Shown in pieces: positions 16,156 through 26,700 of a DNA stretch of 64,000 bases. The first letter of the stretch is position 1. Each line of letters starts with the position of its first letter. The notes below the pieces were generated by a model. That model worked only from the letters and a program-made list of their open reading frames with translations. It had not been told where the DNA came from and ran no database searches. The position numbers and the translations under genes are program-made. This DNA comes from Glaciecola sp. HTCC2999. GTDB taxonomy: Bacteria > Pseudomonadota > Gammaproteobacteria > Enterobacterales > Alteromonadaceae. The stretch lies in contig NZ_DS989811.1 of assembly GCF_000155775.1 (NCBI RefSeq), forward strand, positions 254,914 to 318,913, read 5' to 3'.

Positions 16156-17886
16156 CTAATGGGTCAGCCATCGTTGCTCAAATACTTCAGCAGTAGTTGG
16201 CTTCGAGTAAAAGTAGCCTTGGATCATGTCAATATTGACACCAAAACATGCGTCTAATTGGCTCTGTGTTTCTATCCCTTCCGCTATAATAGGTAAATTA
16301 AGCGTGTTTAACATCTTACTTACAGCATAAAATAATTTTTCGTCATCTGTAGCGATGGTATCAATAATAGATTTATCAATTTTGATGGTTGAAAAGATGG
16401 GGTTACATAGCTGTGCAATTGATGCGTAGCCGGTCCCGAAATCATCCAGTACAATTTTATATCCAGCATTAGACAGATCTGTCAGTATAGAGTTGGTCTT
16501 TTCATCATCTAGCTGGAGAGATTCTGTGATCTCTAACTTTATATGTTTGGGTAAAACATCATACTTGGTCGCTATCCTATTAAATCTCTCTAAAATATCT
16601 ACACATTTAAGTTGTGCTGGAGAGAGATTAACTGAAATAGCAAAATCATCATCAACAGTGTTGGTCGATCGCCATAAGGATAATTGTCGGCAAACCAATT
16701 CAAACACTTGATACCCAATTTGAATTATAAGCCCTGTATCTTCTGCAACCTTAATTGTTTCGGGAATACTGATTTGAAAGTGTTGCTCTGGTCCCCAGCG
16801 TAATAAGGCTTCGGCACCTACTAGCTTAGATTGTAGTTGTGATATTACGGGTTGGTAAAAAACACTAAAGTATTTATTTTTTAAGGATTTCTTTACTGCG
16901 TCTTCAATATAAATTTTTCGTAAGAACCGGTGTTGGATATCTTCGTTATAAAATTGACACCGATCTCGTCCCTCATCTTTTGCAATGTATAACGCCATAT
17001 CTGCGTGTTTGTATAATGATTCTGCCGATGAAGCGTCGTCTGGATAAATCGCTATACCGATACTTGAAGTGCATTCAATATTCATGTCAGTCAATGCATA
17101 TGGGGTGTTGAGGGTATTCATAAGACGAGGGACAAGCTGTTCTATCTCATGTTTATTCTTAAGGGTCGATATAATACCAAATTCATCCCCTCCTAGACGG
17201 TATACTTTACATTCTTGTCTAATATTATTCTTTATGCGCAGAGCTGCCGCAGTCAACAACTCATCACCAACAGAATGGCCTAAGGTATCATTGATAGTTT
17301 TAAAATGATCAAGGTCGAGTAATAGTAACGCAAACCCACCACTTACAACGCTATGTTGCTGAAACATTTTTTTCAGGTTTCGGTCAAACATGTAACGATT
17401 TTCTAAACCCGTTAATTGATCTATTTCTGCTAACTCTTTTAGCTGCTGATTACTTTCGACCAAGGCTTGTTTAATTTCGTTGCGCTTACGAGATTGTAAA
17501 ATGACACGGATTAATCGACTACTATTGATCTCTGATTTTAAGATAAAGTCTTGTGCACCGGCAATAAGACATTCAAGAGATATAGTCATATCTTCCATAT
17601 TACTGAGAACAACAATAGGTATATTTATTTCAGTAGATGTATTTAGATAGTTTATAAACTCAAACCCTGTGACTTTTGGCATAAAATAATCGACAAATAT
17701 CATGTCAAATCTTTCATTCTCTAAATACTGTAATGCATCTTCAACATTGGCTGTTGCAACGACTTCAATATTACTATTTGCCGCTTTAAGTTGACGCGTC
17801 AGATTCATCCTATCAATGTCATCATCATCAATATTTAATATCCTTAAACTTAACAAATGCTCATGAATAGAAGATTGCATAATCAC
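16156..17886 (-). CDS. Response regulator with GGDEF and EAL domains
   Basis: This is a cyclic-di-GMP enzyme with three domains. The REC domain (about 10-130) has IDDDD and the phosphoacceptor Asp in FVDYFMP. The GGDEF domain (150-310) carries RLGGDEFG, so the cyclase site looks intact. The EAL domain (325-575) has AEALLRW, NLSPAQL and DDFGTGYAS, so phosphodiesterase activity is also plausible. The start may be GTG 17886, which overlaps the upstream stop, or ATG 17880. It is the last gene of a three-gene operon with a kinase and a single-domain regulator. The transposon has inserted 70 bases beyond its stop. Confidence 0.9.
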   Translation of the reverse strand: MIMQSSIHEHLLSLRILNIDDDDIDRMNLTRQLKAANSNIEVVATANVEDALQYLENERFDMIFVDYFMPKVTGFEFINYLNTSTEINIPIVVLSNMEDMTISLECLIAGAQDFILKSEINSSRLIRVILQSRKRNEIKQALVESNQQLKELAEIDQLTGLENRYMFDRNLKKMFQQHSVVSGGFALLLLDLDHFKTINDTLGHSVGDELLTAAALRIKNNIRQECKVYRLGGDEFGIISTLKNKHEIEQLVPRLMNTLNTPYALTDMNIECTSSIGIAIYPDDASSAESLYKHADMALYIAKDEGRDRCQFYNEDIQHRFLRKIYIEDAVKKSLKNKYFSVFYQPVISQLQSKLVGAEALLRWGPEQHFQISIPETIKVAEDTGLIIQIGYQVFELVCRQLSLWRSTNTVDDDFAISVNLSPAQLKCVDILERFNRIATKYDVLPKHIKLEITESLQLDDEKTNSILTDLSNAGYKIVLDDFGTGYASIAQLCNPIFSTIKIDKSIIDTIATDDEKLFYAVSKMLNTLNLPIIAEGIETQSQLDACFGVNIDMIQGYFYSKPTTAEVFEQRWLTH

Positions 17887-18341
17887 GTTATCCCTTTTTT
17901 TGAAGGGGTAGATTCAAGGGCCGGTTTTGGCAAAGATACAATACACCAATAAGCATCAATTAATTCTACTAATTTGGGGAAGAAGCCATCCATGTCACTT
18001 TTTAATATATAGCCTGCTACATGTTTTTCATATGCATCAAATCTGTCTTTTTCATCGTTGGATGTTGTTAGGATAAAAACGACACTTTGATGCAACAAAG
18101 GGTCATTACGTAGTTCATTTAACATTTCGATACCATTCATTTTTGGCATATTAATATCTAATAAGATTAAGAACTGTTTCGTTTTCCCATATTTTCTTAA
18201 TATTTCTAGTCCTTCAATACCATTTTCTGCTCTTATAATTTTATTTAACAGTTTGTGCTTACTTAGGGCACGTTCAATTGATGTTGCATCAATATCATCA
18301 TCTTCGACTAGTAATATTACAACTTCATCATTCGCTTGCAT
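17883..18341 (-). CDS. Single-domain response regulator (Rcp1-like)
   Basis: The protein of 152 residues is one receiver domain: the acidic pair in LLVEDDDIDA, the phosphoacceptor in LLDINMPKMNG, the conserved Thr in FILTTSND and the Lys in YILKSD. No output domain follows, so it acts as a phosphate shuttle or by protein contact. It overlaps the kinase gene by 14 bases and the GGDEF-EAL gene by 4, so the three are translated together. It probably carries phosphate between the kinase and the REC-GGDEF-EAL protein. Confidence 0.9.
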   Translation of the reverse strand: MQANDEVVILLVEDDDIDATSIERALSKHKLLNKIIRAENGIEGLEILRKYGKTKQFLILLDINMPKMNGIEMLNELRNDPLLHQSVVFILTTSNDEKDRFDAYEKHVAGYILKSDMDGFFPKLVELIDAYWCIVSLPKPALESTPSKKGIT

Positions 18342-20586
18342 TTTTCACCTCGTGTAATCTTTGTACTTTAGGCCAATGTAAAATAAAGGTACTGCCATTG
18401 AGGCCATCACTGTCTAAATTAAGCGTCGCTTGATAGTTATTGACAAGTTTTCTGATTATCGATAAACCAATACCACTTCCCTCAACTTTATCTCGTGCAT
18501 TTAAGGTTTGGAAAACTTCAAATACTTTTTCATGATATTTTGGATCGATTCCCGGCCCATCATCTTTTATTATGAACTCTATAAATTCAGATTGGTCCTT
18601 TACAGTAATGTTAAGCATGCCATCCTTTCTATCGTGATGCTTTATCGCGTTAGATACGAGATTGCGTATGATTAATGCTAGGGGTACATGCAATGTCTCA
18701 ATGGTTTGAATGTCAGTATTAATGACACATTTAAATTCTGCTGGTGGATTACTTAACTGAAAAATTTCGAGAATAAATTCTTCGGGGGCAATATTTTTAA
18801 AGTCCCCATGTAAGCGACCCACTCTTGAATAATCCAATAGATCATTTAACAATCTTTCGAGTCGCTCAATTCGATTTTTGATTAATTTTAGATGGCCACT
18901 TGTTTCATCACTAATCGTATCTTTTAAGTCGTCTTCTACCCATGACACTACCTGTGCAATACCACGTAAAGGAGATTTTAAGTCATGAGAAGCAATGTAA
19001 GCGAATTTGTCTAATTCTTCGTTACTGCGAGTTAACGTTTTTTCGAGTTTCTCGTGCTTTATAATTGCTTGTTTTTGTATGCTTATAATTTTTTGCTGGT
19101 TTGCCTCTGATAGCTGGTACGCTTGTCGTTCTTTCACTCTCATCATTAATGCATAAGCAATTAAAAAGCTCATCAACACACCGATAACTAGAATGAATTT
19201 GGGAATAGGGCTTAAGTTATCTTCCATAAACTCCACAGATGGCTGGAGTTTGAGAGTGAGTTGTTGTCCAAGCATTGAGAAAGATTGTTCATGCGATATT
19301 GTATTGAAGGCGGCATGTTTTTTTGCTTCAAGTAAAGTATCTAAAGCAAAACTGCGAAATACATTACCTTCATCGGTATCTAAGCTAATTAAATGTGTTG
19401 CAAATATATCGCTTTCCGTTAAATACGCTGGGATCAAAGTGTTTGTTAAGAAAGTAACTTGGAATGCGCCATAATACTTGTCTAGCTCAAATAATGGATA
19501 TAATACTTGATAAGTAGCGACACTATTATTCATCATATTACCCCAGACGATGAAGGGCTCTTGTTCAGATTTAATTTCTTTTATAGACGGAGTTACCAGA
19601 CTCTGGATAGTGCTTTGTGTATTGGTTGCTATGTTGCTTTCGTCACGAGTTATACTCCACTGTAATTGATTATCTTCATCTAACCAGTTTATGGATAAAA
19701 CGGCATTGTGGCTATTAAAATAGTTGGCCATATTATCGGTTAATACAGTTTTAGGATTATGAATGTTTTCTTTAAATAAGATGGCAAATTGCTCGATTTC
19801 AGCATTTTGAATATTAAAACCCAGTTCTATCGATTTTGTGACTGCTTCCGTTGATTTTTGTATTTGTTTACTCATTAGCTGTATTTGGAATGATTCCAAG
19901 CTTTGCCAAAATCCAAGAAATAAAATCAAGCTAGATGTTACGATGGGAGCGATATGCCATGGTTTATTATGTTCGATATTTTTATTATGTTGAACTTGGA
20001 CTAAGAAAATGACAAGACCCAATATAATAAAATTAAATGCAGTATGTACCGCCATTCCCGACATATTGCCCCATACATATGCGGTATTAATATTACCTAG
20101 ATAGCCAATAAAAGAGAGTAATGCGATAGCGATAACTATCATCACTAGATGCTTTATGATACCCAAGTTAATAGTGCGATTCTCTGCTATTACACTGATT
20201 CCTATTAACACAAAACAAATACTCGTACTCAATCCCATACGACCTGGATTAGGTGAGTGCACTAATAAATAGGCTTCCATAAACAGCTGATCAATTCCTA
20301 AGTTTTGTCCAATGATGTACTGAAAGCCGGTTAGCCCTGCTAAAACGATTAATATTATTGCTAAGGAGATTGAGAGTGTTTTCTTTTGTAAAATGAGAGA
20401 TATTGTTGTTAATGCAGCTAATAAAAAACATATTGCCGTATTGAATTGCATAGGTACAAATGACGAAGATATTTGAATTAGCAACGATTCCTGCAAATAC
20501 CACCCAGTAATGACGGTTAGCGCAATGAATGCAACTACACTCAACAGAGTGATGGGTATCGGTGTTACTTTTGATGGTACAAACAT
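18328..20586 (-). CDS. Membrane sensor histidine kinase
   Basis: This is a histidine kinase with a large membrane part. About eight hydrophobic helices occupy residues 10-235 (from MFVPSK). An extracytoplasmic CHASE-like region (about 250-450) follows, then another membrane helix (ILVIGVLMSFLIAYAL). The HisKA domain has the phosphoacceptor His in YIASHDLKSPLRG. The ATPase domain carries NLVSNAIKH, DDGPGID and GSGIGLSI. The signal is unknown. ATG 20586 is chosen; an in-frame TTG at 20655 would add 23 residues, and neither has a clear ribosome binding site. It heads the operon with the two response regulators. Confidence 0.87.
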   Translation of the reverse strand: MFVPSKVTPIPITLLSVVAFIALTVITGWYLQESLLIQISSSFVPMQFNTAICFLLAALTTISLILQKKTLSISLAIILIVLAGLTGFQYIIGQNLGIDQLFMEAYLLVHSPNPGRMGLSTSICFVLIGISVIAENRTINLGIIKHLVMIVIAIALLSFIGYLGNINTAYVWGNMSGMAVHTAFNFIILGLVIFLVQVQHNKNIEHNKPWHIAPIVTSSLILFLGFWQSLESFQIQLMSKQIQKSTEAVTKSIELGFNIQNAEIEQFAILFKENIHNPKTVLTDNMANYFNSHNAVLSINWLDEDNQLQWSITRDESNIATNTQSTIQSLVTPSIKEIKSEQEPFIVWGNMMNNSVATYQVLYPLFELDKYYGAFQVTFLTNTLIPAYLTESDIFATHLISLDTDEGNVFRSFALDTLLEAKKHAAFNTISHEQSFSMLGQQLTLKLQPSVEFMEDNLSPIPKFILVIGVLMSFLIAYALMMRVKERQAYQLSEANQQKIISIQKQAIIKHEKLEKTLTRSNEELDKFAYIASHDLKSPLRGIAQVVSWVEDDLKDTISDETSGHLKLIKNRIERLERLLNDLLDYSRVGRLHGDFKNIAPEEFILEIFQLSNPPAEFKCVINTDIQTIETLHVPLALIIRNLVSNAIKHHDRKDGMLNITVKDQSEFIEFIIKDDGPGIDPKYHEKVFEVFQTLNARDKVEGSGIGLSIIRKLVNNYQATLNLDSDGLNGSTFILHWPKVQRLHEVKNASE

Positions 20587-20892
20587 AATCAGCAAATACA
20601 AAAAAGGGCTATTAATTGAGTGTAGGAGACTTTTTGAGATTCGCAAGTATGACAAAGATTTAAAGTAAATATGTAATTGGATGTGATAAGTAATTTGATG
20701 TGATATGAATAAGGGCGGAAGAAATATAACGTTTTGGCATTATGAACCAATTAATTTAACCCAGTGCATAAAACTAAGGGTGAAGGTCAAAATTAGATTA
20801 ATTTGTAAATGACAAAAATAATTTGAACTAATCCTCAGAACATCGCTCTATTAAAGTGTATGTGTTTTATAGTGTGTTCCTATGTTAAGTTT

Positions 20893-20920
20893 AACCCCGC
20901 GTTTAGCGGGGTTTTTTTTT
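20893..20920 (+). terminator. Strong intrinsic terminator on the plus strand
   Basis: AACCCCGC (20893-20900) and GCGGGGTT (20906-20913) enclose GTTTA and are followed by a run of T. Both flanking genes are on the minus strand, so the terminator serves no visible plus-strand gene. Confidence 0.8.
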
Positions 20921-20946
20921 GAGTTGTTAAAAGATCTCGTACCTAT

Positions 20947-21534
20947 TTAATATTGTTGAATAGCACTTTTTGCTGCCGTTAAGCTTTCTTCCTTGCTTGG
21001 CATTGCTAGCCCTTCTGCATAAATGAACTCAACTTCAGTTATCCCTAAAAAGCCAAAGAAATCTTTCAAATAATTGGTTTGTGTATCCATTGGTGTTCCT
21101 TGGTAAACGCCACCACGAGCCGCAACAACAATGACTTTTTTATGTTGTAAAAGACCTTTAGGGCCTTCTGCAGTGTACTCGAACGTCACACCAGCTCGAG
21201 CAATACGATCGACCCAAGCTTTAAAGGTTGATGGTACGCCAAAATTATACATTGGCATACCAATGACGATCGTGTCTGCGCGTTTTACTTGTGCTATATA
21301 GGTATCCGATATTTCAGCCAAAGCCTGTTGAACCTCAGTACGCTCATTCGGTTCAGTCATCCACGCACCCATTTCGGCGCTGGTTAAATGGGGTAGCTCA
21401 TGGGTTGATAAGTCTTGTTTATCAACAGTTGCTTGATATTTTAGGCTTAAATGCTGCACTAGTTGATTGGCTAATTCCGAAGAATTACCATTATCTTGGT
21501 TTAATGATGTGTTGATGAGTAATATATGTTTCAT
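20947..21534 (-). CDS. azoR: FMN-dependent NADH:quinone oxidoreductase / azoreductase
   Basis: AzoR is a flavodoxin-fold enzyme that reduces quinones and azo compounds with NADH and FMN. The protein opens MKHILLINTSLNQDNGNSSE, the FMN phosphate loop. MPMYNFGVPSTFKAWVDRI and the AARGGVYQGT loop are both typical of AzoR. Its 195 residues fit the family. ATG 21534 is chosen because TATGGAG lies just upstream; an ATG at 21546 is in frame. The gene stands alone, divergent from gnd. Confidence 0.9.
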   Translation of the reverse strand: MKHILLINTSLNQDNGNSSELANQLVQHLSLKYQATVDKQDLSTHELPHLTSAEMGAWMTEPNERTEVQQALAEISDTYIAQVKRADTIVIGMPMYNFGVPSTFKAWVDRIARAGVTFEYTAEGPKGLLQHKKVIVVAARGGVYQGTPMDTQTNYLKDFFGFLGITEVEFIYAEGLAMPSKEESLTAAKSAIQQY

Positions 21535-21546
21535 GTTGAACTCCAT

Positions 21547-21871
21547 AATTTCTTCGTAACAATGAGGTTGATGAAGTTAATCATAGTGCCTTATTTTGTC
21601 GAAATAAAGATATATGAATGGCTATTATCAACCTAAATAAATATTAGAATGGTTTGGTGATGTAATAAAAAACCATAAAAATTTTTTAATTGTAATGACC
21701 GGATAATCTTCATCACATAATGAAGATACGCGTTGTGATATGGGGATGATTAAAAGAGTATGTAATTACGCTCGACATGAAGTGTTCTTTTATTGCGCAA
21801 TCTCCTTAGACAATAGCATTATACGAGTAAAAAAAGTATCATATATACACTATTTGGATTTAGGGCAACTC
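21547..21871. promoter_or_regulatory. Divergent intergenic region between azoR and gnd
   Basis: This AT-rich stretch must hold both promoters. A perfect 8-bp inverted repeat, ATCTTCAT and ATGAAGAT around CACATA, lies at 21706-21727 and may be an operator. The ORF reading through from 21740 into gnd lacks gnd family sequence before 21872, so it is taken as leader. Confidence 0.4.
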
Positions 21872-23344
21872 ATGAAAGAATTATCAGATATTGGTTTAGT
21901 TGGTTTAGCCGTTATGGGTGAAAATCTCATCCTTAATATGGCTTCTAAAGGCTTTACAGTCACGGCATATAACCGGAGTTACGACAAGGTTGAGAAGTTT
22001 CTCAATGGTCGTGCGCAGGGTGAAACAATCCGTGGAGCAAAAGATATTCCTGAACTAGTCGCTTCTTTGTCTTCTCCCCGAAAAGTCATGTTAATGGTAA
22101 AAGCGGGACAACCAGTCGATGACTTCATTGAGCAACTGATTCCATATTTAGATGCCGGAGATATCATTATCGATGGAGGTAACACTCATTACCCTGATTC
22201 AAATCGACGCACAGCCTATTTAGCTGAGAAAGGTCTGCATTATATTGGCACTGGTGTATCTGGTGGTGAAGAAGGGGCGTTAAAAGGGCCCTCTATTATG
22301 CCTGGCGGTGCCGCTGCTGCATGGCCTCATGTGAAAGATATTTTCCAATCAATCTCTGCCAAAGTGGCTGATGAGAATGGTGATTTAACGGTTCCATGTT
22401 GTGATTGGGTTGGGGATGACGGTGCGGGCCATTTTGTAAAAATGGTACATAACGGTATTGAATATGGCGATATGCAACTTATTTGTGAGGCATATCACAT
22501 ACTGCACGATTTAGTTGGTCTGAATGCGGATGAGATCGGTGATGTATTTGAGGCATGGAGCAAAACTGAACTAGATAGCTACCTTGTCGATATATCGATT
22601 GACATTTTCCGTTATAAAGATGAAGACGGCGCGCCTTTAATTGAAAAAATCCTCGATACTGCAGGGCAAAAAGGGACTGGAAAATGGACTGGCGTAACTG
22701 CACTTGAATTAGGTGTGCCACTGACGTTAATTACTGAGTCTGTATTTGCTCGCTGTATTTCGGCACAAAAAGAAGCTCGAGTTCATGCTTCAAGTATTCT
22801 AACAGGGCCCAAAGTCCCCAAATTTGTCGGTGATAAAACTACATTTATAGAAAGTATTCGACAAGCGCTGTTAATGGCAAAAATGATTTCTTATGCACAA
22901 GGTTATGATTTGATGACTGAAGCGGCGAAAGAGTTCGGCTGGGATCTTAACTACGGCGGTATTGCATTAATGTGGCGTGGTGGTTGTATCATTCGTTCAG
23001 CGTTTTTAGACAATATCAAGACTGCATATGACAACAATCCAGAGTTATCTAATTTGTTATTAGATCCTTATTTCAGTGAGACAGTCATTAAATCTCAGTC
23101 GGGTATTCGCCAGGTGATCGGTAATGCAACCGTTGCTGGGATCCCAGTACCTTGCTTAAGTGCTGCATTAACGTATTTCGATAGCTTAAGAACTGCTCGT
23201 TTACCTGCTAATTTATTACAAGCGCAACGAGATTACTTTGGTGCTCATACTTATGAGCGTCTGGACGGGCCGCGAGGTGAATTTCACCATACCAATTGGA
23301 CAGGGCGTGGTGGTGACACTGCATCGACCACTTACGATGTATAA
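21872..23344 (+). CDS. gnd: 6-phosphogluconate dehydrogenase, decarboxylating
   Basis: The enzyme oxidises 6-phosphogluconate to ribulose 5-phosphate with NADP+ in the pentose phosphate pathway. The N-terminal Rossmann motif GLVGLAVMGENLILNMA is at residues 8-24, followed by AYNRS. The active-site signatures VSGGEEGA, HFVKMVHNGIEYGDMQ and WRGGCIIRS are all present. The length of 490 is normal. ATG 21872 is chosen because AGGG lies 7 bases upstream and the family sequence starts there. It is single-gene, ends at a strong terminator, and lies next to a glucan locus whose product feeds the same pathway. Confidence 0.95.
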   Translation: MKELSDIGLVGLAVMGENLILNMASKGFTVTAYNRSYDKVEKFLNGRAQGETIRGAKDIPELVASLSSPRKVMLMVKAGQPVDDFIEQLIPYLDAGDIIIDGGNTHYPDSNRRTAYLAEKGLHYIGTGVSGGEEGALKGPSIMPGGAAAAWPHVKDIFQSISAKVADENGDLTVPCCDWVGDDGAGHFVKMVHNGIEYGDMQLICEAYHILHDLVGLNADEIGDVFEAWSKTELDSYLVDISIDIFRYKDEDGAPLIEKILDTAGQKGTGKWTGVTALELGVPLTLITESVFARCISAQKEARVHASSILTGPKVPKFVGDKTTFIESIRQALLMAKMISYAQGYDLMTEAAKEFGWDLNYGGIALMWRGGCIIRSAFLDNIKTAYDNNPELSNLLLDPYFSETVIKSQSGIRQVIGNATVAGIPVPCLSAALTYFDSLRTARLPANLLQAQRDYFGAHTYERLDGPRGEFHHTNWTGRGGDTASTTYDV

Positions 23345-23395
23345 TATTTAGATATTCGTCTTCATGGATGTGAGCATTCATAAGAATTGTTAATT

Positions 23396-23430
23396 AAAAG
23401 GTCACTTGAGTAATCAGTGACCTTTTTTTT
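23396..23430 (+). terminator. Intrinsic terminator after gnd
   Basis: AAAAGGTCACT (23396-23406) pairs with AGTGACCTTTT (23416-23426), loop TGAGTAATC, followed by further T residues. Confidence 0.88.
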
Positions 23431-23638
23431 AATGTTAACTTACATTGAATTCACATATATATTACTGAAATTGATGCGTTAATAAAGTGAGTCATCATCA
23501 GTATGAAATCCTTTACACCTCCAGATAACACGTTGTTTCTCGTTTTTGTTTCATATAAAAATTAAGTGTATATTAGAATTTCAGTTACTTTTTTTTAACA
23601 AAGTATTGATATTTTTTGTTAACAACTTATACTGGCTG

Positions 23639-23695
23639 TGGAAGCGCTTACATTTATGTTTCCATTTTTTGGGAGATAGATGTAAGCGCTTACAT
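23639..23695 (+). promoter_or_regulatory. Paired LacI-type operators before the GH16 gene
   Basis: TGGAAGCGCTTACA (23639-23652) and the perfect palindrome ATGTAAGCGCTTACAT (23680-23695) share the core AAGCGCTT typical of LacI-family sites. Their centres are 42 bp apart, four helical turns, so a tetramer could loop the DNA. They probably bind the LacI-type protein encoded at 41479. Confidence 0.75.
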
Positions 23696-23733
23696 CAAAC
23701 TAAGCGCGTTTTTCTTACTAGGGTTGAACACAC

Positions 23734-26700
23734 ATGAAAAACAGAATGACAAATATAACAAGATTTGGTGCAGTGCTATCTGTACTCACGTTAGCCGCTT
23801 GTGGCGGTGGAACGGAAACGAAGACTGACCTTAATGCAGTCAATCCAACCGTGCCAGTAGATGATTGGCGTCTGGTATGGAGTGATGAATTTGATGGAAC
23901 AGCTATTAATGCAAATAATTGGACGCATGAAGTCAATTGTGAAGGTGGCGGTAATAATGAGAGACAGTGTTACACCGATACCGCAGAAAATTCATTTGTA
24001 AGCGATGGCACACTTAAAATTGTAGCTAAACCAGCTGCGGAAGGTGCTGAACAGCCTTATACCTCTGCTCGCATGACGACACAAAATAAAGTCGATATTC
24101 AATACGGCCGTATTGAAATGAGAGCTAAATTACCTAAAGGTCAAGGTTCTTGGCCGGCATTTTGGATGATGCCTACTGATTCTGTATATGGTGGATGGCC
24201 GAAGTCTGGCGAAATCGACATTATGGAAGCAGTCAACCTAGGTACTTTACGTGCTGATGGTACCGAAGAAACTAATATTTACGGTACTATTCATTATGGT
24301 AAAGATGGTGCGGAATCAGGGCAGTCGCATGATCCAGGTATGAACCCTGGTGATGATTTTCATACCTATGCTATCGAGTGGCAAGAAGGTGAGATCCGTT
24401 GGTACATGAATGATGTTCTTTATGCGACGCAACGTCAATCTCAATTAAAATCAAACGGTAGCGGTTTATCTCATCGAGGTTGGTACGCGAAACTGTACGA
24501 TGTTGCTACTGGCCAATTAGAGACTGATTACAGCAGTGCACCATTTGACCAAGATTTTTACATGATCCTCAACTTAGCTATTGGTGGAGATTGGGCTGAA
24601 AATGTTAATGAAGGTGGTATCGACGCCGATGCATTTTCTGATGGTCAAACACTAGAAGTTGATTATGTTCGTGTTTATAAATGTACGGCCGATTCAATAA
24701 CTGGTAGAGGTTGTGATACTGTTGCTCAAGGTTATGACACCCTAGTTGAAGACGGTGGTTTATTAGTACCAGGTACGGCGCCAGCACCATCTCTTGATGC
24801 AGGTGCACCAAATCCAATTACTATCTTTGATGATACTGTAAATGTCAATTGGGTTGCATGGGAAGGTAGAGATAGCCCTGTCAGTCCTATTCCAGAGTTA
24901 GTTGCTGATGATGCTGACCGTGGTAATGTCTATGAGTTTGCTGTTCAAAATGGCAATGAAGGTGCGGTGTTTGGTTTTATCACTCGTTCAGCATTCTTAT
25001 CAGCAGATCCAACTTCACCTTCGCGTCCTGCTCCGCATAATGCTTTAGGTATGATTGAAAGTGGATATATTACATTTGATGTAAAAGTGACAACCGCGCC
25101 CTCTAATCCTGATGCTGTTTGGATGTTTAAAACTGAAGCTGATGATAGAAATGGTGGAGAATGGGCTACACCATTAACTGATTTTGGTGATGCACCCGTC
25201 GTAGGTCAATGGACAACTTACGAGGTACCATTACAAGCTATTTCAGATGCAGGCGTAGATATTTCTTTATTAGACGTTATCATGGTTTTCCCTGAGTGGG
25301 GCAAAGGAGAAGGTTCTGTATTCCGTCTGGATAATGTAGCAATCTTAAATGGAGACGAAGTAACTGGCACTCCTGATGTAGTTTATGCTCCTGCAGAATT
25401 TACTGAAGCGTTTGGCGGTGCGACGATATCTGAAAATACATATTTGTATCCAACTGGAGCAGAAGTGTGGGGTGGATTTGCGAACTTAAATGAAGATATC
25501 TATCCAATGTCCTTCCCGAATGGTGGTTCTGTATCATTTAAAGCTTCTATCCCGGGTGACGGAGCTGATGTTGATGTTCGTTTTGTATTTGAAAAAATGC
25601 CACATCCAGATGTTGATCCAACATTTGGTACCGACGTGGTTACTGTTACAGGTGCAACTGAAGCAATTTATACATTAACTATTCCTGCACAAGACGCAGC
25701 TAATACTTACAGTTCATTCTTGTTGTATTTAAATACCAAAGACTCACCTGTCACTATTACTGAGGTAGTTGTAACGCAAACTGGTACAACAGGAGCAGGC
25801 GTGCCTGATACTGTTTATGATCCTGCAGCATTTACCGAAGCATTTGGTGGCGCGGTCGCTGATACAGTAACTAATACTTATTTGTATCCTACTGGAGCTG
25901 AAGTATGGGGTGGTTTTGCAAACTTAAATGACACAATCTACCCGATGGCGTTCCCGAATGGTGGATCTGTAACATTCAATGCATCTATTCCAGGTGATGG
26001 TAGTGATGTGGATGTTCGTTTTGTATTTGAAAAGATGCCACATCCAGATGTTGACCCAACATTTGCTACGGATGCAGTCACTGTTTCTGGCGGTACAACA
26101 CAATCATATACAGTTGAATTTGCAGCTCAAGATGCAGCTAATACCTATAGCTCATTCTTGATGTATTTAAATACTAAAGATGCTCCAGTTATCGTATCTG
26201 ATGTAGTTGTTACAGCTACTGGTGTCAGTGGTGGCGGTGTCGCTGCTGATGTAGTTGCTGACCCAGCTACATTTACAGAAGCCTTTGGTGGTGCAGTTGC
26301 AGATACAGCTACGAGTACTTATTTGTATCCAACAGGTGCAGAAGTTTGGGGCGGATTTGCTAACTTAAATGATACTATTTATCCGTTAAGCTTTCCTAAC
26401 GGTGGTAAATTAACCTTTACCGGTGCTATCCCAGGCGCAGGCTCTGATGTTAACGTACGTTTTGTGTTCGAAAACATGCCTCATCCAGATGTTGATCCAA
26501 CATTCGGTACTGATCCGGTAACGGTTTCAGGCAACGCAGAAACAACTTATACAATTGAATTACCAGCGCAAGATGCTGCTAATACATACAGTTCTTTCTT
26601 GTTATACCTGAATGACCGAGACTCACCTGTTATTGTTAAAGATGTAGTTGTTACTCAATATGCAATTGGTGATGTAACATCTCCAAGCACACCTGTTACT

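Noticed and set aside
16086-17886. GGDEF-EAL gene as the Tn7 attachment target
   Set aside because: It lies at the left end of the element, whereas TnsD-type insertion places the right end, near tnsA, beside the attachment gene.
21740-21871. N-terminal extension of gnd
   Set aside because: The extra 44 codons show no similarity to the enzyme, while the ATG at 21872 has a ribosome binding site and starts at the family sequence.
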